Made by a program: the position numbers and the translations under genes. DNA of 6,181 bases from Bacillota bacterium (GTDB taxonomy: Bacteria > Bacillota_A > Clostridia > Clostridiales > Clostridiaceae): NCBI GenBank assembly GCA_021837545.1, contig JAKBFR010000123.1, positions 488-6,668 on the forward strand, in the 5' to 3' direction. Shown piece by piece: positions 1 to 5,564 of this stretch (the first letter of the stretch is position 1; the number at the start of each line of letters is the position of its first letter). The notes under the pieces are model-generated. The model had not been told where the DNA came from and did not search any database. It worked only from the letters and a program-made list of their open reading frames with translations.

Positions 1-3
1 CCC

Positions 4-663
4 TTATTTAACTAGATTTTCTAATTTATTTAAATCTTCAATACCACCTATAGCTACAATAATATCACCTGGTTCAATAATATTATCTGCTGAAGGAGAA
101 ACATCAATGTCATTATTTCTTTTTATGGCCATAACATTTATGCCATATTGAGCTCTTACATTTAATTCTCTTAAGGTCTTATTATGCCATTCTTCCGGAC
201 TAACAACTTCGGCTATACTATAATCAGGAGATAATTCTATATAATCTAGTATATTTGATGACACTAAATTATGTGCAACCCTTACACCCATATCTCGTTC
301 TGGGAAAACTACTCTATTGGCACCTATTTTGTATAATACTTTAGCATGTAATGCATTAGTTGCTTTTGTAATTACATATTTTACTCCAAGTTCCTTAACT
401 AGGAGTGTTGCCAAGATGCTAGACTGAATATTAGAACCTATACTAATAACTGCACAATCAAAATTACGAATACCAAGAGCTCTTAAGCTATTTTCATCAT
501 TTGCATCGACTTGAACTGCATGAGTCACTTTATCCGAAATGTTTTGAACTACCTCTTCATCAAAATCAACTGCTAATACATCATTTCCCAAAGAATATAG
601 TGTTTCAGCAACGGACGTTCCAAATCTTCCAAGCCCTATAACGATAAACTGTCTTTTACTCAT
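4..663 (-). CDS. ktrA: KtrA/TrkA-type RCK regulatory subunit of a potassium uptake system
   Basis: This is the cytosolic gating subunit that assembles as a ring on the KtrB channel and controls K+ uptake in response to bound nucleotides. The 219-aa length is normal for the family. Residues 1-135 form the RCK_N Rossmann domain, with the glycine motif GLGRFG at 10-15 and an acidic residue (D33) after the second strand. Residues 138-219 form RCK_C (TrkA_C). The segment RELNVRAQYGINVMAI (165-180) plus P190 lines up with the region that binds c-di-AMP in Staphylococcus aureus KtrA (Arg, Asn and Pro near 169, 175 and 191 there), so inhibition by c-di-AMP is likely but inferred. The ATG start has AGGTG 8 nt upstream, overlapping the ktrB stop, and 11 nt separate the two genes, so they are co-transcribed and probably translationally coupled. 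The downstream end of the operon lies at or beyond the window edge. Confidence 0.95.
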   Translation of the reverse strand: MSKRQFIVIGLGRFGTSVAETLYSLGNDVLAVDFDEEVVQNISDKVTHAVQVDANDENSLRALGIRNFDCAVISIGSNIQSSILATLLVKELGVKYVITKATNALHAKVLYKIGANRVVFPERDMGVRVAHNLVSSNILDYIELSPDYSIAEVVSPEEWHNKTLRELNVRAQYGINVMAIKRNNDIDVSPSADNIIEPGDIIVAIGGIEDLNKLENLVK

Positions 664-674
664 TTACTCTACAC

Positions 675-2039
675 CTACCCAATTAAAATTTTATCTTCTG
701 GATATTTTATATTTCCATATTTGGAGCTTTTATTTTTAGCTAATGCCAATATTATAGTAAGTGGCCCTACTCTTCCCGCATACATGGTAAGTGAAATAAT
801 TACCTTTCCTACAAATGTCAATTTTGTGGTTAACCCCAAGGTTAACCCAACTGTAGCAAATGCTGAAGTAGCCTCATATAAAAAGTATTCAAAAGGAATG
901 TTCGGCTGCTCAGTAATAGATAATATCATGGTAACTACTATAACAAGCGTTAGTGAAATAATAGTTATTACAAAAGATTTATATACCAATTCCTTGCTTA
1001 TGCGTTTTTGAAATATTTCAGTATCTTCACGTCCTTTAACCACAGACACTACCGTCATAAAAAGCACAACAGCAGTAGCGGTTTTTATTCCGCCCGCCGT
1101 GGAACCAGGGGAACCGCCAATAAACATTAAAATTATTGTTAAAAATTTTCCTGCTGAAGTCATTTTATCTAACGGAATAGAGTTAAACCCAGCCGTCCTC
1201 GGAGAAACTGATGCAAAAACTGAAGATAAAAATTTGCCTTTCATAGACATTCCTTGCATAGTGTTAGGGTTGTTCATCTCAAAAAGATACATTAGTATCG
1301 CCCCTCCAACAATTAACACTAGGGTCATATAAATAACTACTCTAGAATGCAAGGACAATCTTTTGATTCCCTTACAATTATAGATTTCTACCCAGACATA
1401 AAATCCTAATCCTCCTATTGCAATCAGTGCTGAAATTGTCAATATTACTACAGAATTATTTGCATAAGCAATAACACTATTGAAGTTTCCCATCAAATCA
1501 AACCCAGCATTGCAGAATGCAGAAACAGCATGGAATATACTATAATAAATCCCTTTTGCAATTCCAAATTCAGGAATAAATTGTGTTGAGAATAACACTG
1601 CACCTAGTAGCTCAACAGAAAATGTAAATATTAATACATATTTGATCATTTTAACTAACCCTTGTAACGAATTTACATTCATAGCTTCTTGCATTACTAG
1701 TCTTTCCTTTAATGTTATCCTTTTACCCAAAAGAAAAAACACCAGTGTGGTAACAGACATAAATCCAAGTCCACCTATTTGTATAAGTAACATTATTACT
1801 GTTTTACCAAAATAGGTCCAATGGGTTCCCGTATCCACGGTTACTAGACCTGTAACGCACACAGCAGATGTAGAGGTAAATATACAATCTATAAAAGGCG
1901 TGGTTTCGCCATTTTGTGAAGCTATAGGAAGGCTGAGAAGTATTGCACCTGTAAATATTACTATAGCAAAACCTATTGCAAGGATCTGAACAGGAGTATA
2001 TTTTGTTTTCAGTTTAAGGGCTTTAATACCTAATTTCAA
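675..2039 (-). CDS. ktrB: KtrB/TrkH-type potassium channel subunit, TTG start proposed
   Basis: This is the integral membrane K+-translocating subunit of the Ktr system. It has four M1-P-M2 repeats and about eight membrane spans. The single selectivity-filter glycine of each pore loop is visible (TTG-start numbering): CVTG with G64, FCNAG with G179, RTAGF with G284 and FATVG with G398. The small-residue loop GGSPGSTAGG at 308-317 matches the intramembrane gate of KtrB, and the conserved Arg in the last repeat is R423. At 454 aa it is typical of KtrB and shorter than TrkH. An upstream in-frame GTG at 2048-2046 belongs to the Shine-Dalgarno run AGAGGTG and cannot sensibly be the start. TTG at 2039-2037 is 8 nt from AGAGG, so I use it. 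The gene order ktrB-ktrA is the reverse of Bacillus ktrAB. Distinguishing Ktr from Trk rests on length and the short RCK partner. Confidence 0.95.
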   Translation of the reverse strand: MKLGIKALKLKTKYTPVQILAIGFAIVIFTGAILLSLPIASQNGETTPFIDCIFTSTSAVCVTGLVTVDTGTHWTYFGKTVIMLLIQIGGLGFMSVTTLVFFLLGKRITLKERLVMQEAMNVNSLQGLVKMIKYVLIFTFSVELLGAVLFSTQFIPEFGIAKGIYYSIFHAVSAFCNAGFDLMGNFNSVIAYANNSVVILTISALIAIGGLGFYVWVEIYNCKGIKRLSLHSRVVIYMTLVLIVGGAILMYLFEMNNPNTMQGMSMKGKFLSSVFASVSPRTAGFNSIPLDKMTSAGKFLTIILMFIGGSPGSTAGGIKTATAVVLFMTVVSVVKGREDTEIFQKRISKELVYKSFVITIISLTLVIVVTMILSITEQPNIPFEYFLYEATSAFATVGLTLGLTTKLTFVGKVIISLTMYAGRVGPLTIILALAKNKSSKYGNIKYPEDKILIG

Positions 2040-2052
2040 ATTATTCACCTCT
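2037..2052 (-). promoter_or_regulatory. ktrB ribosome binding site and TTG start
   Basis: On the minus strand AGAGGTG occupies 2052-2046, followed by AATAAT and then TTG at 2039-2037. The 8-nt gap from AGAGG to TTG is optimal. The GTG at 2048-2046 overlaps the ribosome-binding bases, so initiating there would leave no upstream Shine-Dalgarno site. The choice changes only three N-terminal residues. Confidence 0.75.
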
Positions 2053-2080
2053 GAATTTTACCAATAATTTCATATTATCA

Positions 2081-2108
2081 ATTATACCACTTAATATGTC
2101 TTTGTCAA
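2081..2108 (-). promoter_or_regulatory. SigA-type promoter of the ktrB-ktrA operon, extended -10
   Basis: The -35 TTGACA is at 2108-2103, followed by a 16-nt spacer and -10 TATAAT at 2086-2081. The -10 is preceded by TGG, which gives the extended TGnTATAAT form. Transcription should start near 2075, leaving a leader of only about 35 nt. That is too short for the c-di-AMP (ydaO-type) riboswitch that controls ktrAB in Bacillus subtilis, so any c-di-AMP control here would act on the KtrA protein. Confidence 0.88.
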
Positions 2109-2112
2109 AAAT

Positions 2113-2144
2113 ATAATAAAAAATGTAGCCTAAAGGCTACATTT
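2113..2144 (-). terminator. Intrinsic terminator of the infC-rpmI-rplT operon
   Basis: The minus strand has a perfect 10-bp stem, AAATGTAGCC and GGCTACATTT, with a 4-nt loop (2131-2134). The descending arm runs into a U-rich tract (TTTTTT then ATTAT). It begins 10 nt after the rplT stop codon and ends just upstream of the ktrB -35, separating the two operons. Confidence 0.93.
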
Positions 2145-2153
2145 ATATTAATT

Positions 2154-2513
2154 TTAAGCTTGTAATTGTTTTTTAGCAACTTCTACTAATTCAGCAAAAG
2201 CTTTCGGATCATTTATAGCAATCTCAGAAAGCATCTTTCTGTTAATATCTATGCCTGCAAGTTTCATTCCATTCATAAATTTTGAATATGAAAGGTCACT
2301 TAATCTTGAAGCAGCATTGATTCTAGCTATCCAAAGTTTTCTAAAATCTCTTTTCTTTAATTTTCTTCCAACATAAGCATTTCTAAGTGCTCTTATTACT
2401 GACTCATTAGCTGTTTTAAATAACTTGCTTTTTCCACCATAGTAGCCTTTTGCAAGCTTTAATATTTTTTTATGTTTTTTACGAGAGTTAATTGCTCTCT
2501 TTATTCTTGCCAT
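2154..2513 (-). CDS. rplT: 50S ribosomal protein L20
   Basis: L20 binds 23S rRNA early in large-subunit assembly and, in low-GC Gram-positives and E. coli, also represses its own operon. The 119-aa protein has the standard length and family sequence: the basic N-terminal extension [18 protein letters not shown] (1-18), the [10 protein letters not shown] stretch (23-32), and the globular C-terminal domain with [11 protein letters not shown] and [15 protein letters not shown]. The ATG is preceded by AGGAGGT at good spacing. It is the last gene of infC-rpmI-rplT, with 27 nt after rpmI and an intrinsic terminator just downstream. Its likely control target is the RNA leader at 3278-3476 upstream of infC. 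Confidence 0.99.
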   Translation of the reverse strand: MARIKRAINSRKKHKKILKLAKGYYGGKSKLFKTANESVIRALRNAYVGRKLKKRDFRKLWIARINAASRLSDLSYSKFMNGMKLAGIDINRKMLSEIAINDPKAFAELVEVAKKQLQA

Positions 2514-2540
2514 TTAATATACCTCCTAAGCACCATTCAA

Positions 2541-2738
2541 TTATAGATATGGTAACAATTTCTTCATTGCTTTTATTTGAGTTGTTGAAACATATCCAGT
2601 TTTTCTAAGGTTTCTTTTTCTTTTTGAGCTTTTCTTTGTTAATATATGGCTTTTGAAAGCTTTCGCTCTTTTCAATTTACCTGAACCTGTTTTCTTAAAT
2701 CTTTTTGCTGCGCCTCTATGTGTTTTCATTTTAGGCAT
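2541..2738 (-). CDS. rpmI: 50S ribosomal protein L35
   Basis: L35 is a small, very basic protein of the large ribosomal subunit. The 65-aa product has the family length and shows the signature start [20 protein letters not shown] and the conserved basic stretch [13 protein letters not shown] in the middle. The ATG has AGGAGG at 2753-2748 with a 9-nt spacer. Its start lies 20 nt after the infC stop and its stop 27 nt before rplT, in the usual order infC-rpmI-rplT, so it shares their promoter and leader control. Confidence 0.99.
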   Translation of the reverse strand: MPKMKTHRGAAKRFKKTGSGKLKRAKAFKSHILTKKSSKRKRNLRKTGYVSTTQIKAMKKLLPYL

Positions 2739-2758
2739 AATAAAATTCCTCCTCTCGG

Positions 2759-3277
2759 TTATGCTCTTTTAGGAGCTAAAATCATTATCATATTTCTTCC
2801 CTCTTGTCTCGCTGGTTTTTCAACAATATAAACATCACCGATTTTTTCTACAAAAGAGTTTAATATCTTATGTCCTACTTTTGAGTTTTCAATTTCTCTT
2901 CCTCTAAATCTTACAGTTATCTTTACCTTATCCTCATCTAACAAAAATCTTTTAGCATTGCTAGCCTTAATTGCGATATCATGGTCTTCTATTGTTGCAC
3001 TTAATCTTATTTCTTTAATATTGACAACCTTCTGCTTCTTTTTAGCTTCTTTATCTTTTTTCTGTTGTTCATAGATAAACTTACCAAAATCCATTATTCT
3101 ACATACTGGCGGTTTTGCAGTAGGTGACATCATAACTAAATCTAGTTCTTTTTCTTCAGCAAGCTTTAAAGCGTCTTTAGTATTCAAAATACCTAAGGCA
3201 GAGCCATCATCTCCAATAACTCTTATCTCTCTGTCTCTTATTTCTTCATTCATCATGAAATCTTTGTTTTTACTAAT
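2759..3277 (-). CDS. infC: Translation initiation factor IF-3, AUU start proposed
   Basis: IF3 binds the 30S subunit, keeps it free of 50S, and proofreads start codon and initiator tRNA choice. The 172-aa protein has the N-domain (with [12 protein letters not shown] near its start), the family signature around [14 protein letters not shown], a lysine-rich linker ([13 protein letters not shown]), and a C-domain with the motif [12 protein letters not shown] and the ending MILAPKRA. The longest reading frame begins with GTG at 3286-3284, but that GTG is the end of the Shine-Dalgarno AGGAGGTG. The second ATT (3277-3275) is 8 nt from AGGAGG and gives a protein beginning MSKNKDF, like the AUU-initiated IF3 of Geobacillus (MSKDF). 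The first ATT (3280-3278) is 5 nt away and is the alternative. The in-frame ATGs at codons 8 and 9 lack a comparable site. Use of AUU would allow autoregulation, as shown for E. coli infC. Confidence 0.97.
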   Translation of the reverse strand: MSKNKDFMMNEEIRDREIRVIGDDGSALGILNTKDALKLAEEKELDLVMMSPTAKPPVCRIMDFGKFIYEQQKKDKEAKKKQKVVNIKEIRLSATIEDHDIAIKASNAKRFLLDEDKVKITVRFRGREIENSKVGHKILNSFVEKIGDVYIVEKPARQEGRNMIMILAPKRA

Positions 3278-3291
3278 AATTTTCACCTCCT
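3275..3291 (-). promoter_or_regulatory. infC ribosome binding site and AUU start codon
   Basis: The minus strand carries AGGAGGTG (3291-3284), then AAA, then two consecutive ATT codons (3280-3278 and 3277-3275). The strength of this site, with no ATG, TTG or independent GTG at the right distance, is what points to initiation at AUU. IF3 discriminates against AUU, so this start is a known self-limiting device in other bacteria. Confidence 0.8.
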
Positions 3292-3324
3292 AGGTGTATT
3301 TAGAAAATTTATATATTCAAATAA

Positions 3325-3350
3325 TTAAAAGGACGACAAATGCCGTCCTT
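3325..3350 (-). terminator. Attenuator hairpin in the infC leader
   Basis: On the minus strand AAGGACG (3350-3344) and CGTCCTT (3335-3329) form a perfect 7-bp stem with an 8-nt loop, followed by TTTT and an AT-rich stretch. It lies about 40 nt before the infC ribosome binding site, where read-through or termination decides expression of the whole operon. The U tract is modest, as expected for a regulated terminator. Confidence 0.8.
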
Positions 3351-3378
3351 AATAGTAACAATTAAAATTACTAATTAA
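3349..3378 (-). other. AT-rich hairpin adjoining the attenuator
   Basis: TTAATTAGTAA and TTACTATTAA pair on the minus strand as a 10-bp stem with a one-base bulge and a loop of about 9 nt. It shares two bases with the foot of the terminator stem (3349-3350), so the two can compete only slightly. It may be a coaxial spacer or part of an alternative fold rather than a true antiterminator. Confidence 0.45.
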
Positions 3379-3482
3379 CCTAACTAGCATTACTGTTAGG
3401 TGAGAAACGGCTGTTTCTTCTTGTAAAATAAAACTCTATTATATTAAAATGTTTTTTTTATATTTCACTCACAACAATTAAG

Positions 3483-3511
3483 AGTATACTATTTAAATAT
3501 TTGTTTGTCAA
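3483..3511 (-). promoter_or_regulatory. Strong SigA-type promoter of infC-rpmI-rplT
   Basis: A consensus -35 TTGACA lies at 3511-3506, a 17-nt spacer follows, and the -10 TATACT is at 3488-3483. The predicted start is around 3476-3475, only a few bases before the GTGAG element of the leader. The promoter lies between the ytxC stop and the leader, so the ribosomal operon is driven independently of ytxC. Confidence 0.92.
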
Positions 3512-3560
3512 TGATTTTTTGTTTTTTATTTTATTTCATTCACATACCAATATTTAACTA

Positions 3561-4460
3561 TCACACCATGATTCCTTTTTTTATCTTTTCACATGCAGTG
3601 CACTTATCGCAATAATAAACTCTATTTACAAAGACCTTACTTATGGTTTGTATTAATTCTTTATTTTTACAATGTTCTACACAGTGTATAATTACTTTTT
3701 TAGGAGCACTAGTTATCAATGTGCTAATTATAAGTTCTTCTTGATTTTCTTTACAATCAAATTTAACTTCTGGTAACTCCATTATCATACTTCCTATTAA
3801 ATCATTACCGTTTTCATCCCTTAAGTAATAATTTCCGTTTTTTTCAATTAGAATATTAACCTCATCTACCTTACTTTCTTGAACCTCAACAAAGTATTTC
3901 AATAATTTTATAAACTCATTATATTCTTTTTCTACCATATACTTTTCTACAACTTTATCAGCTATACACTCTAAATCCACTTTTAGTTCTTTGGTCCTAA
4001 AGGTTAAGAATCCTCTTATATTAATCTCATTATTTTCTTCTATACATCTAGTTATTTTATCAATAATACAATTTTTTCTGTTCATATAATACACCATACT
4101 AGGATCAGATATTGCTCCCTCACTTAGTAAGGCTTCTTGTATCATAGGTTTAATTTGTTTTATTTCATCATATCGTAGAAAAAAATAAGTTTCAGCTAAA
4201 AAATTATTGATTTCTTTTTTACAAAACTCCTTTGTTACTATTTTATATAACATATTGGCAACATGCAAATTAAATGTTTTCATACTACTATCGCTTAAGC
4301 TATCGTCACTGCAAAAAATTTTTATGAAGTGAGTATCCTCTATTATAGACTCCGATATACCTAAAATCACCTTTTTATGTTCAAAACACTCTTTAATGTT
4401 TTTTATATCATCAATAATGCATTCCATACTGCTATTATATACAACAGTTAATAAAAGCAT
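3561..4460 (-). CDS. ytxC: YtxC-family putative sporulation protein
   Basis: The 299-aa product resembles the YtxC family, found in endospore formers and often next to thrS or infC. The biochemical role is unknown. The family-like core is GFLTFRTKEL (150-159) followed by VDLECIADKVVEKYMVEKEY (161-180) and then EFIKLLKYFVEVQESKVDEV. No signal peptide or membrane segment is evident. The C-terminus is cysteine-rich, with HC at 259-260, HC at 263-264, and CDKCTAC (C284, C287, C290), which could bind metal. I start at ATG 4460, with GGGAG 8 nt upstream. An upstream in-frame ATG at 4529 would add 23 residues with no ribosome binding site and would read through the SigE-like promoter. Transcription is towards infC. 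No GC-rich terminator lies between them, but infC has its own promoter. No thrS is present here. Confidence 0.88.
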   Translation of the reverse strand: MLLLTVVYNSSMECIIDDIKNIKECFEHKKVILGISESIIEDTHFIKIFCSDDSLSDSSMKTFNLHVANMLYKIVTKEFCKKEINNFLAETYFFLRYDEIKQIKPMIQEALLSEGAISDPSMVYYMNRKNCIIDKITRCIEENNEINIRGFLTFRTKELKVDLECIADKVVEKYMVEKEYNEFIKLLKYFVEVQESKVDEVNILIEKNGNYYLRDENGNDLIGSMIMELPEVKFDCKENQEELIISTLITSAPKKVIIHCVEHCKNKELIQTISKVFVNRVYYCDKCTACEKIKKGIMV

Positions 4461-4483
4461 TTCGCACACTCCCTTCTCATAAG

Positions 4484-4513
4484 ATAGTATGTGTGTAATA
4501 TTAATGTATATGC
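4484..4513 (-). promoter_or_regulatory. SigE-like (mother-cell sporulation) promoter of ytxC
   Basis: On the minus strand GCATATA (4513-4507) matches the SigE -35 pattern KMATATT at 6 of 7 positions. After a 15-nt spacer, CATACTAT (4491-4484) matches the -10 pattern CATACAHT at 7 of 8. Transcription would begin near 4477, leaving a very short leader that just includes the GGGAG ribosome binding site. The match to a sporulation sigma factor agrees with the ytxC assignment. The consensus is from B. subtilis, and its use here is inferred. Confidence 0.6.
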
Positions 4514-4540
4514 AAAATAGATTAAACAATTATCGACATG

Positions 4541-4570
4541 TTGCAATGTACAATAACTTTGTGTTATAAA
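4541..4570 (+). promoter_or_regulatory. Possible SigA-type promoter of the divergent 231-aa protein gene
   Basis: TTGCAA (4541-4546) and TATAAA (4565-4570), separated by 18 nt, make a plausible vegetative promoter with transcription starting near 4577. The gene's ribosome binding site AGGAG is at 4598-4602, 7 nt before the ATG. The -35 matches four of six consensus bases and the spacer is slightly long, so strength is uncertain. Confidence 0.5.
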
Positions 4571-4609
4571 ATAAGCATAAGAAAGTATATATGAAATAGG
4601 AGTACGGTT

Positions 4610-5305
4610 ATGAAAAACCTTATTGTTGATTTTAGGATTCATAATGAAGAAAAAGAATATTTAGTTTCTAGAGGGTATAACTTACTTATTTGCCCTCCAA
4701 GCGATCTTTTATATTATGCCGTATGTGGTCATCCTGACATGCTGATGCATATTTTAGACAATTGCATTATGGTTCATAAAGATATGGATAGTGAATTTAT
4801 AAATAACTTATCATTACTAAATTACAAAGTTTATAAATCAAATTTAGCTTTGCAAACCAAATATCCATATAATATAGGTCTCAATTCATTAAGCATGGGA
4901 AATCTTTTTGCTCACTCAGTTAAGTTTACTGATCATAATCTTTTATCACTTGTAAGCGATAAAAAATTAATAAATGTGAAGCAAGGTTACACTAAATGTT
5001 CCACTTGCATAGTAAATAACCACGCAATCATTACTAGTGACGTTTCTATTGCCAAGGCTTTAATCTCTGAAGAAATAGATGTTTTGTTAATTCCACCTGG
5101 CGATATCCTTCTTCCTGGACTTAACTACGGTTTTATCGGTGGCGCAACAGGTCTTATTGAAGATGATGTATTAGCTTTTTATGGTCACTTAGATCACTAT
5201 TTGTATGGGAAAGAAGTATTAGAATTTTTAAAGAAGCACAAGGTAGAACCTGCGTTTTTAAGAAATGGGAAACTAATTGACAGAGGAAGTATTTTTAGAA
5301 TTTAG
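4610..5305 (+). CDS. Uncharacterised protein, probable DUF6873 family (GME-like fold)
   Basis: This 231-aa protein has no signal peptide or membrane segment and is probably cytosolic. I recognise it, with moderate confidence, as the clostridial family named DUF6873, to which a guanidino-group modifying enzyme (GME) fold is attributed. Its function is unknown. Likely conserved motifs are CGHPDM (39-44), NLFAHSVKFTDHN (98-110), QGYTKCSTCIV (125-135), ITSDVSIAKAL (141-151), IPPGDILLPG (161-170), GFIGGATGLIEDD (174-186) and FYGHLDHY (190-197). His, Asp and Glu residues in glycine-rich turns suggest a repeated alpha/beta propeller-like fold. The four cysteines (39, 52, 130, 133) are all in the first 60 percent, and there is none near the C-terminus where GME hydrolases and amidinotransferases place the nucleophile, so that chemistry is not supported. 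ATG 4610 has AGGAG 7 nt upstream. The gene is monocistronic and divergent from ytxC. Confidence 0.75.
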   Translation: MKNLIVDFRIHNEEKEYLVSRGYNLLICPPSDLLYYAVCGHPDMLMHILDNCIMVHKDMDSEFINNLSLLNYKVYKSNLALQTKYPYNIGLNSLSMGNLFAHSVKFTDHNLLSLVSDKKLINVKQGYTKCSTCIVNNHAIITSDVSIAKALISEEIDVLLIPPGDILLPGLNYGFIGGATGLIEDDVLAFYGHLDHYLYGKEVLEFLKKHKVEPAFLRNGKLIDRGSIFRI

Positions 5306-5330
5306 CAAACTTACTATCCTGATCTAAGAG

Positions 5331-5564
5331 TTTTTTCTTATATTATGCTATAACGGAAAGTATATATTGCTTGAAATGCATTCACTTCACCAAGTAATTC
5401 TAATATTTATTTTATTTACAGCTGCTAAAAAATGCAAACTCGCTATCGCTCAAACATGCATTTTTCTTCACGCAGCTATAAATAAAATAAATTAAGAATT
5501 GCTAAGGTTTGTTCAGATGCATTCTACACAATATATACTTTTGTTAGCATAATACAAGAAAAAA
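5331..5564. repeat. 234-bp imperfect palindrome, MITE-like or large-hairpin element
   Basis: The left arm (5331-5436) and right arm (5457-5564) are inverted copies around a 20-nt centre. Paired blocks include TTTTTTCTT with AAGAAAAAA at the ends; TATTATGCTA (5341-5350) with its complement at 5545-5554; AAGTATATATTG (5358-5369) with 5529-5540; AATGCAT (5375-5381) with 5517-5523; a 19-bp block with one mismatch (5407-5425 with 5472-5490); and AAAAATGCA (5428-5436) with 5457-5465. The centre holds CTCGCTATCGCTC (5439-5451), a perfect mirror repeat. There is no open reading frame inside and no clear target duplication outside. Similar hairpins with a GAGCGA-type core recur between genes in Clostridium genomes, in my recollection. 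It could be a non-autonomous mobile element, or a structured 3' end for the upstream gene. Confidence 0.8.

Larger units (their letters stand above)
3278..3476 (-). ncRNA. L20-type autoregulatory leader of infC-rpmI-rplT
   Basis: The untranslated leader of about 200 nt runs from the expected start near 3476 to infC. Reading 5' to 3' on the minus strand it contains GTGAG (3472-3468) at its very 5' end; a hairpin GAAAC/GTTTC with loop AGCC (3417-3404); a hairpin CCTAAC/GTTAGG (3400-3379); an AT-rich hairpin (3378-3349); and a terminator-like hairpin (3350-3329). The 5' GTGAG plus the following AAA can pair with TTTCTCAC (3407-3400), but TTTC is also needed for the first hairpin, so the two folds compete. 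Position, length, long-range pairing and attenuator match what is known of the Bacillus subtilis L20 leader, where L20 binding to an rRNA-like site causes early termination. I did not align it to the Rfam model, so family membership is inferred. Confidence 0.82.

Noticed and set aside
721..1332. Two plus-strand reading frames (721-1011 and 1099-1332) antisense to ktrB
   Set aside because: Both are shadows of the well-supported ktrB coding sequence and have no own start signals or recognisable sequence.
4461..4529. N-terminal extension of ytxC by 23 residues to the ATG at 4529
   Set aside because: The extension reads through the SigE-like promoter and the Shine-Dalgarno site of the downstream ATG, and the upstream ATG has no ribosome binding site.
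4448..4642. Minus-strand 64-codon frame across the ytxC and divergent-gene starts
   Set aside because: It overlaps both promoters and both gene starts, has no ribosome binding site and no protein-like pattern.
5331..5564. CRISPR array or toxin-antitoxin RNA in the palindrome region
   Set aside because: There is one inverted pair rather than regularly spaced direct repeats, no cas gene nearby, and no small toxin reading frame inside.
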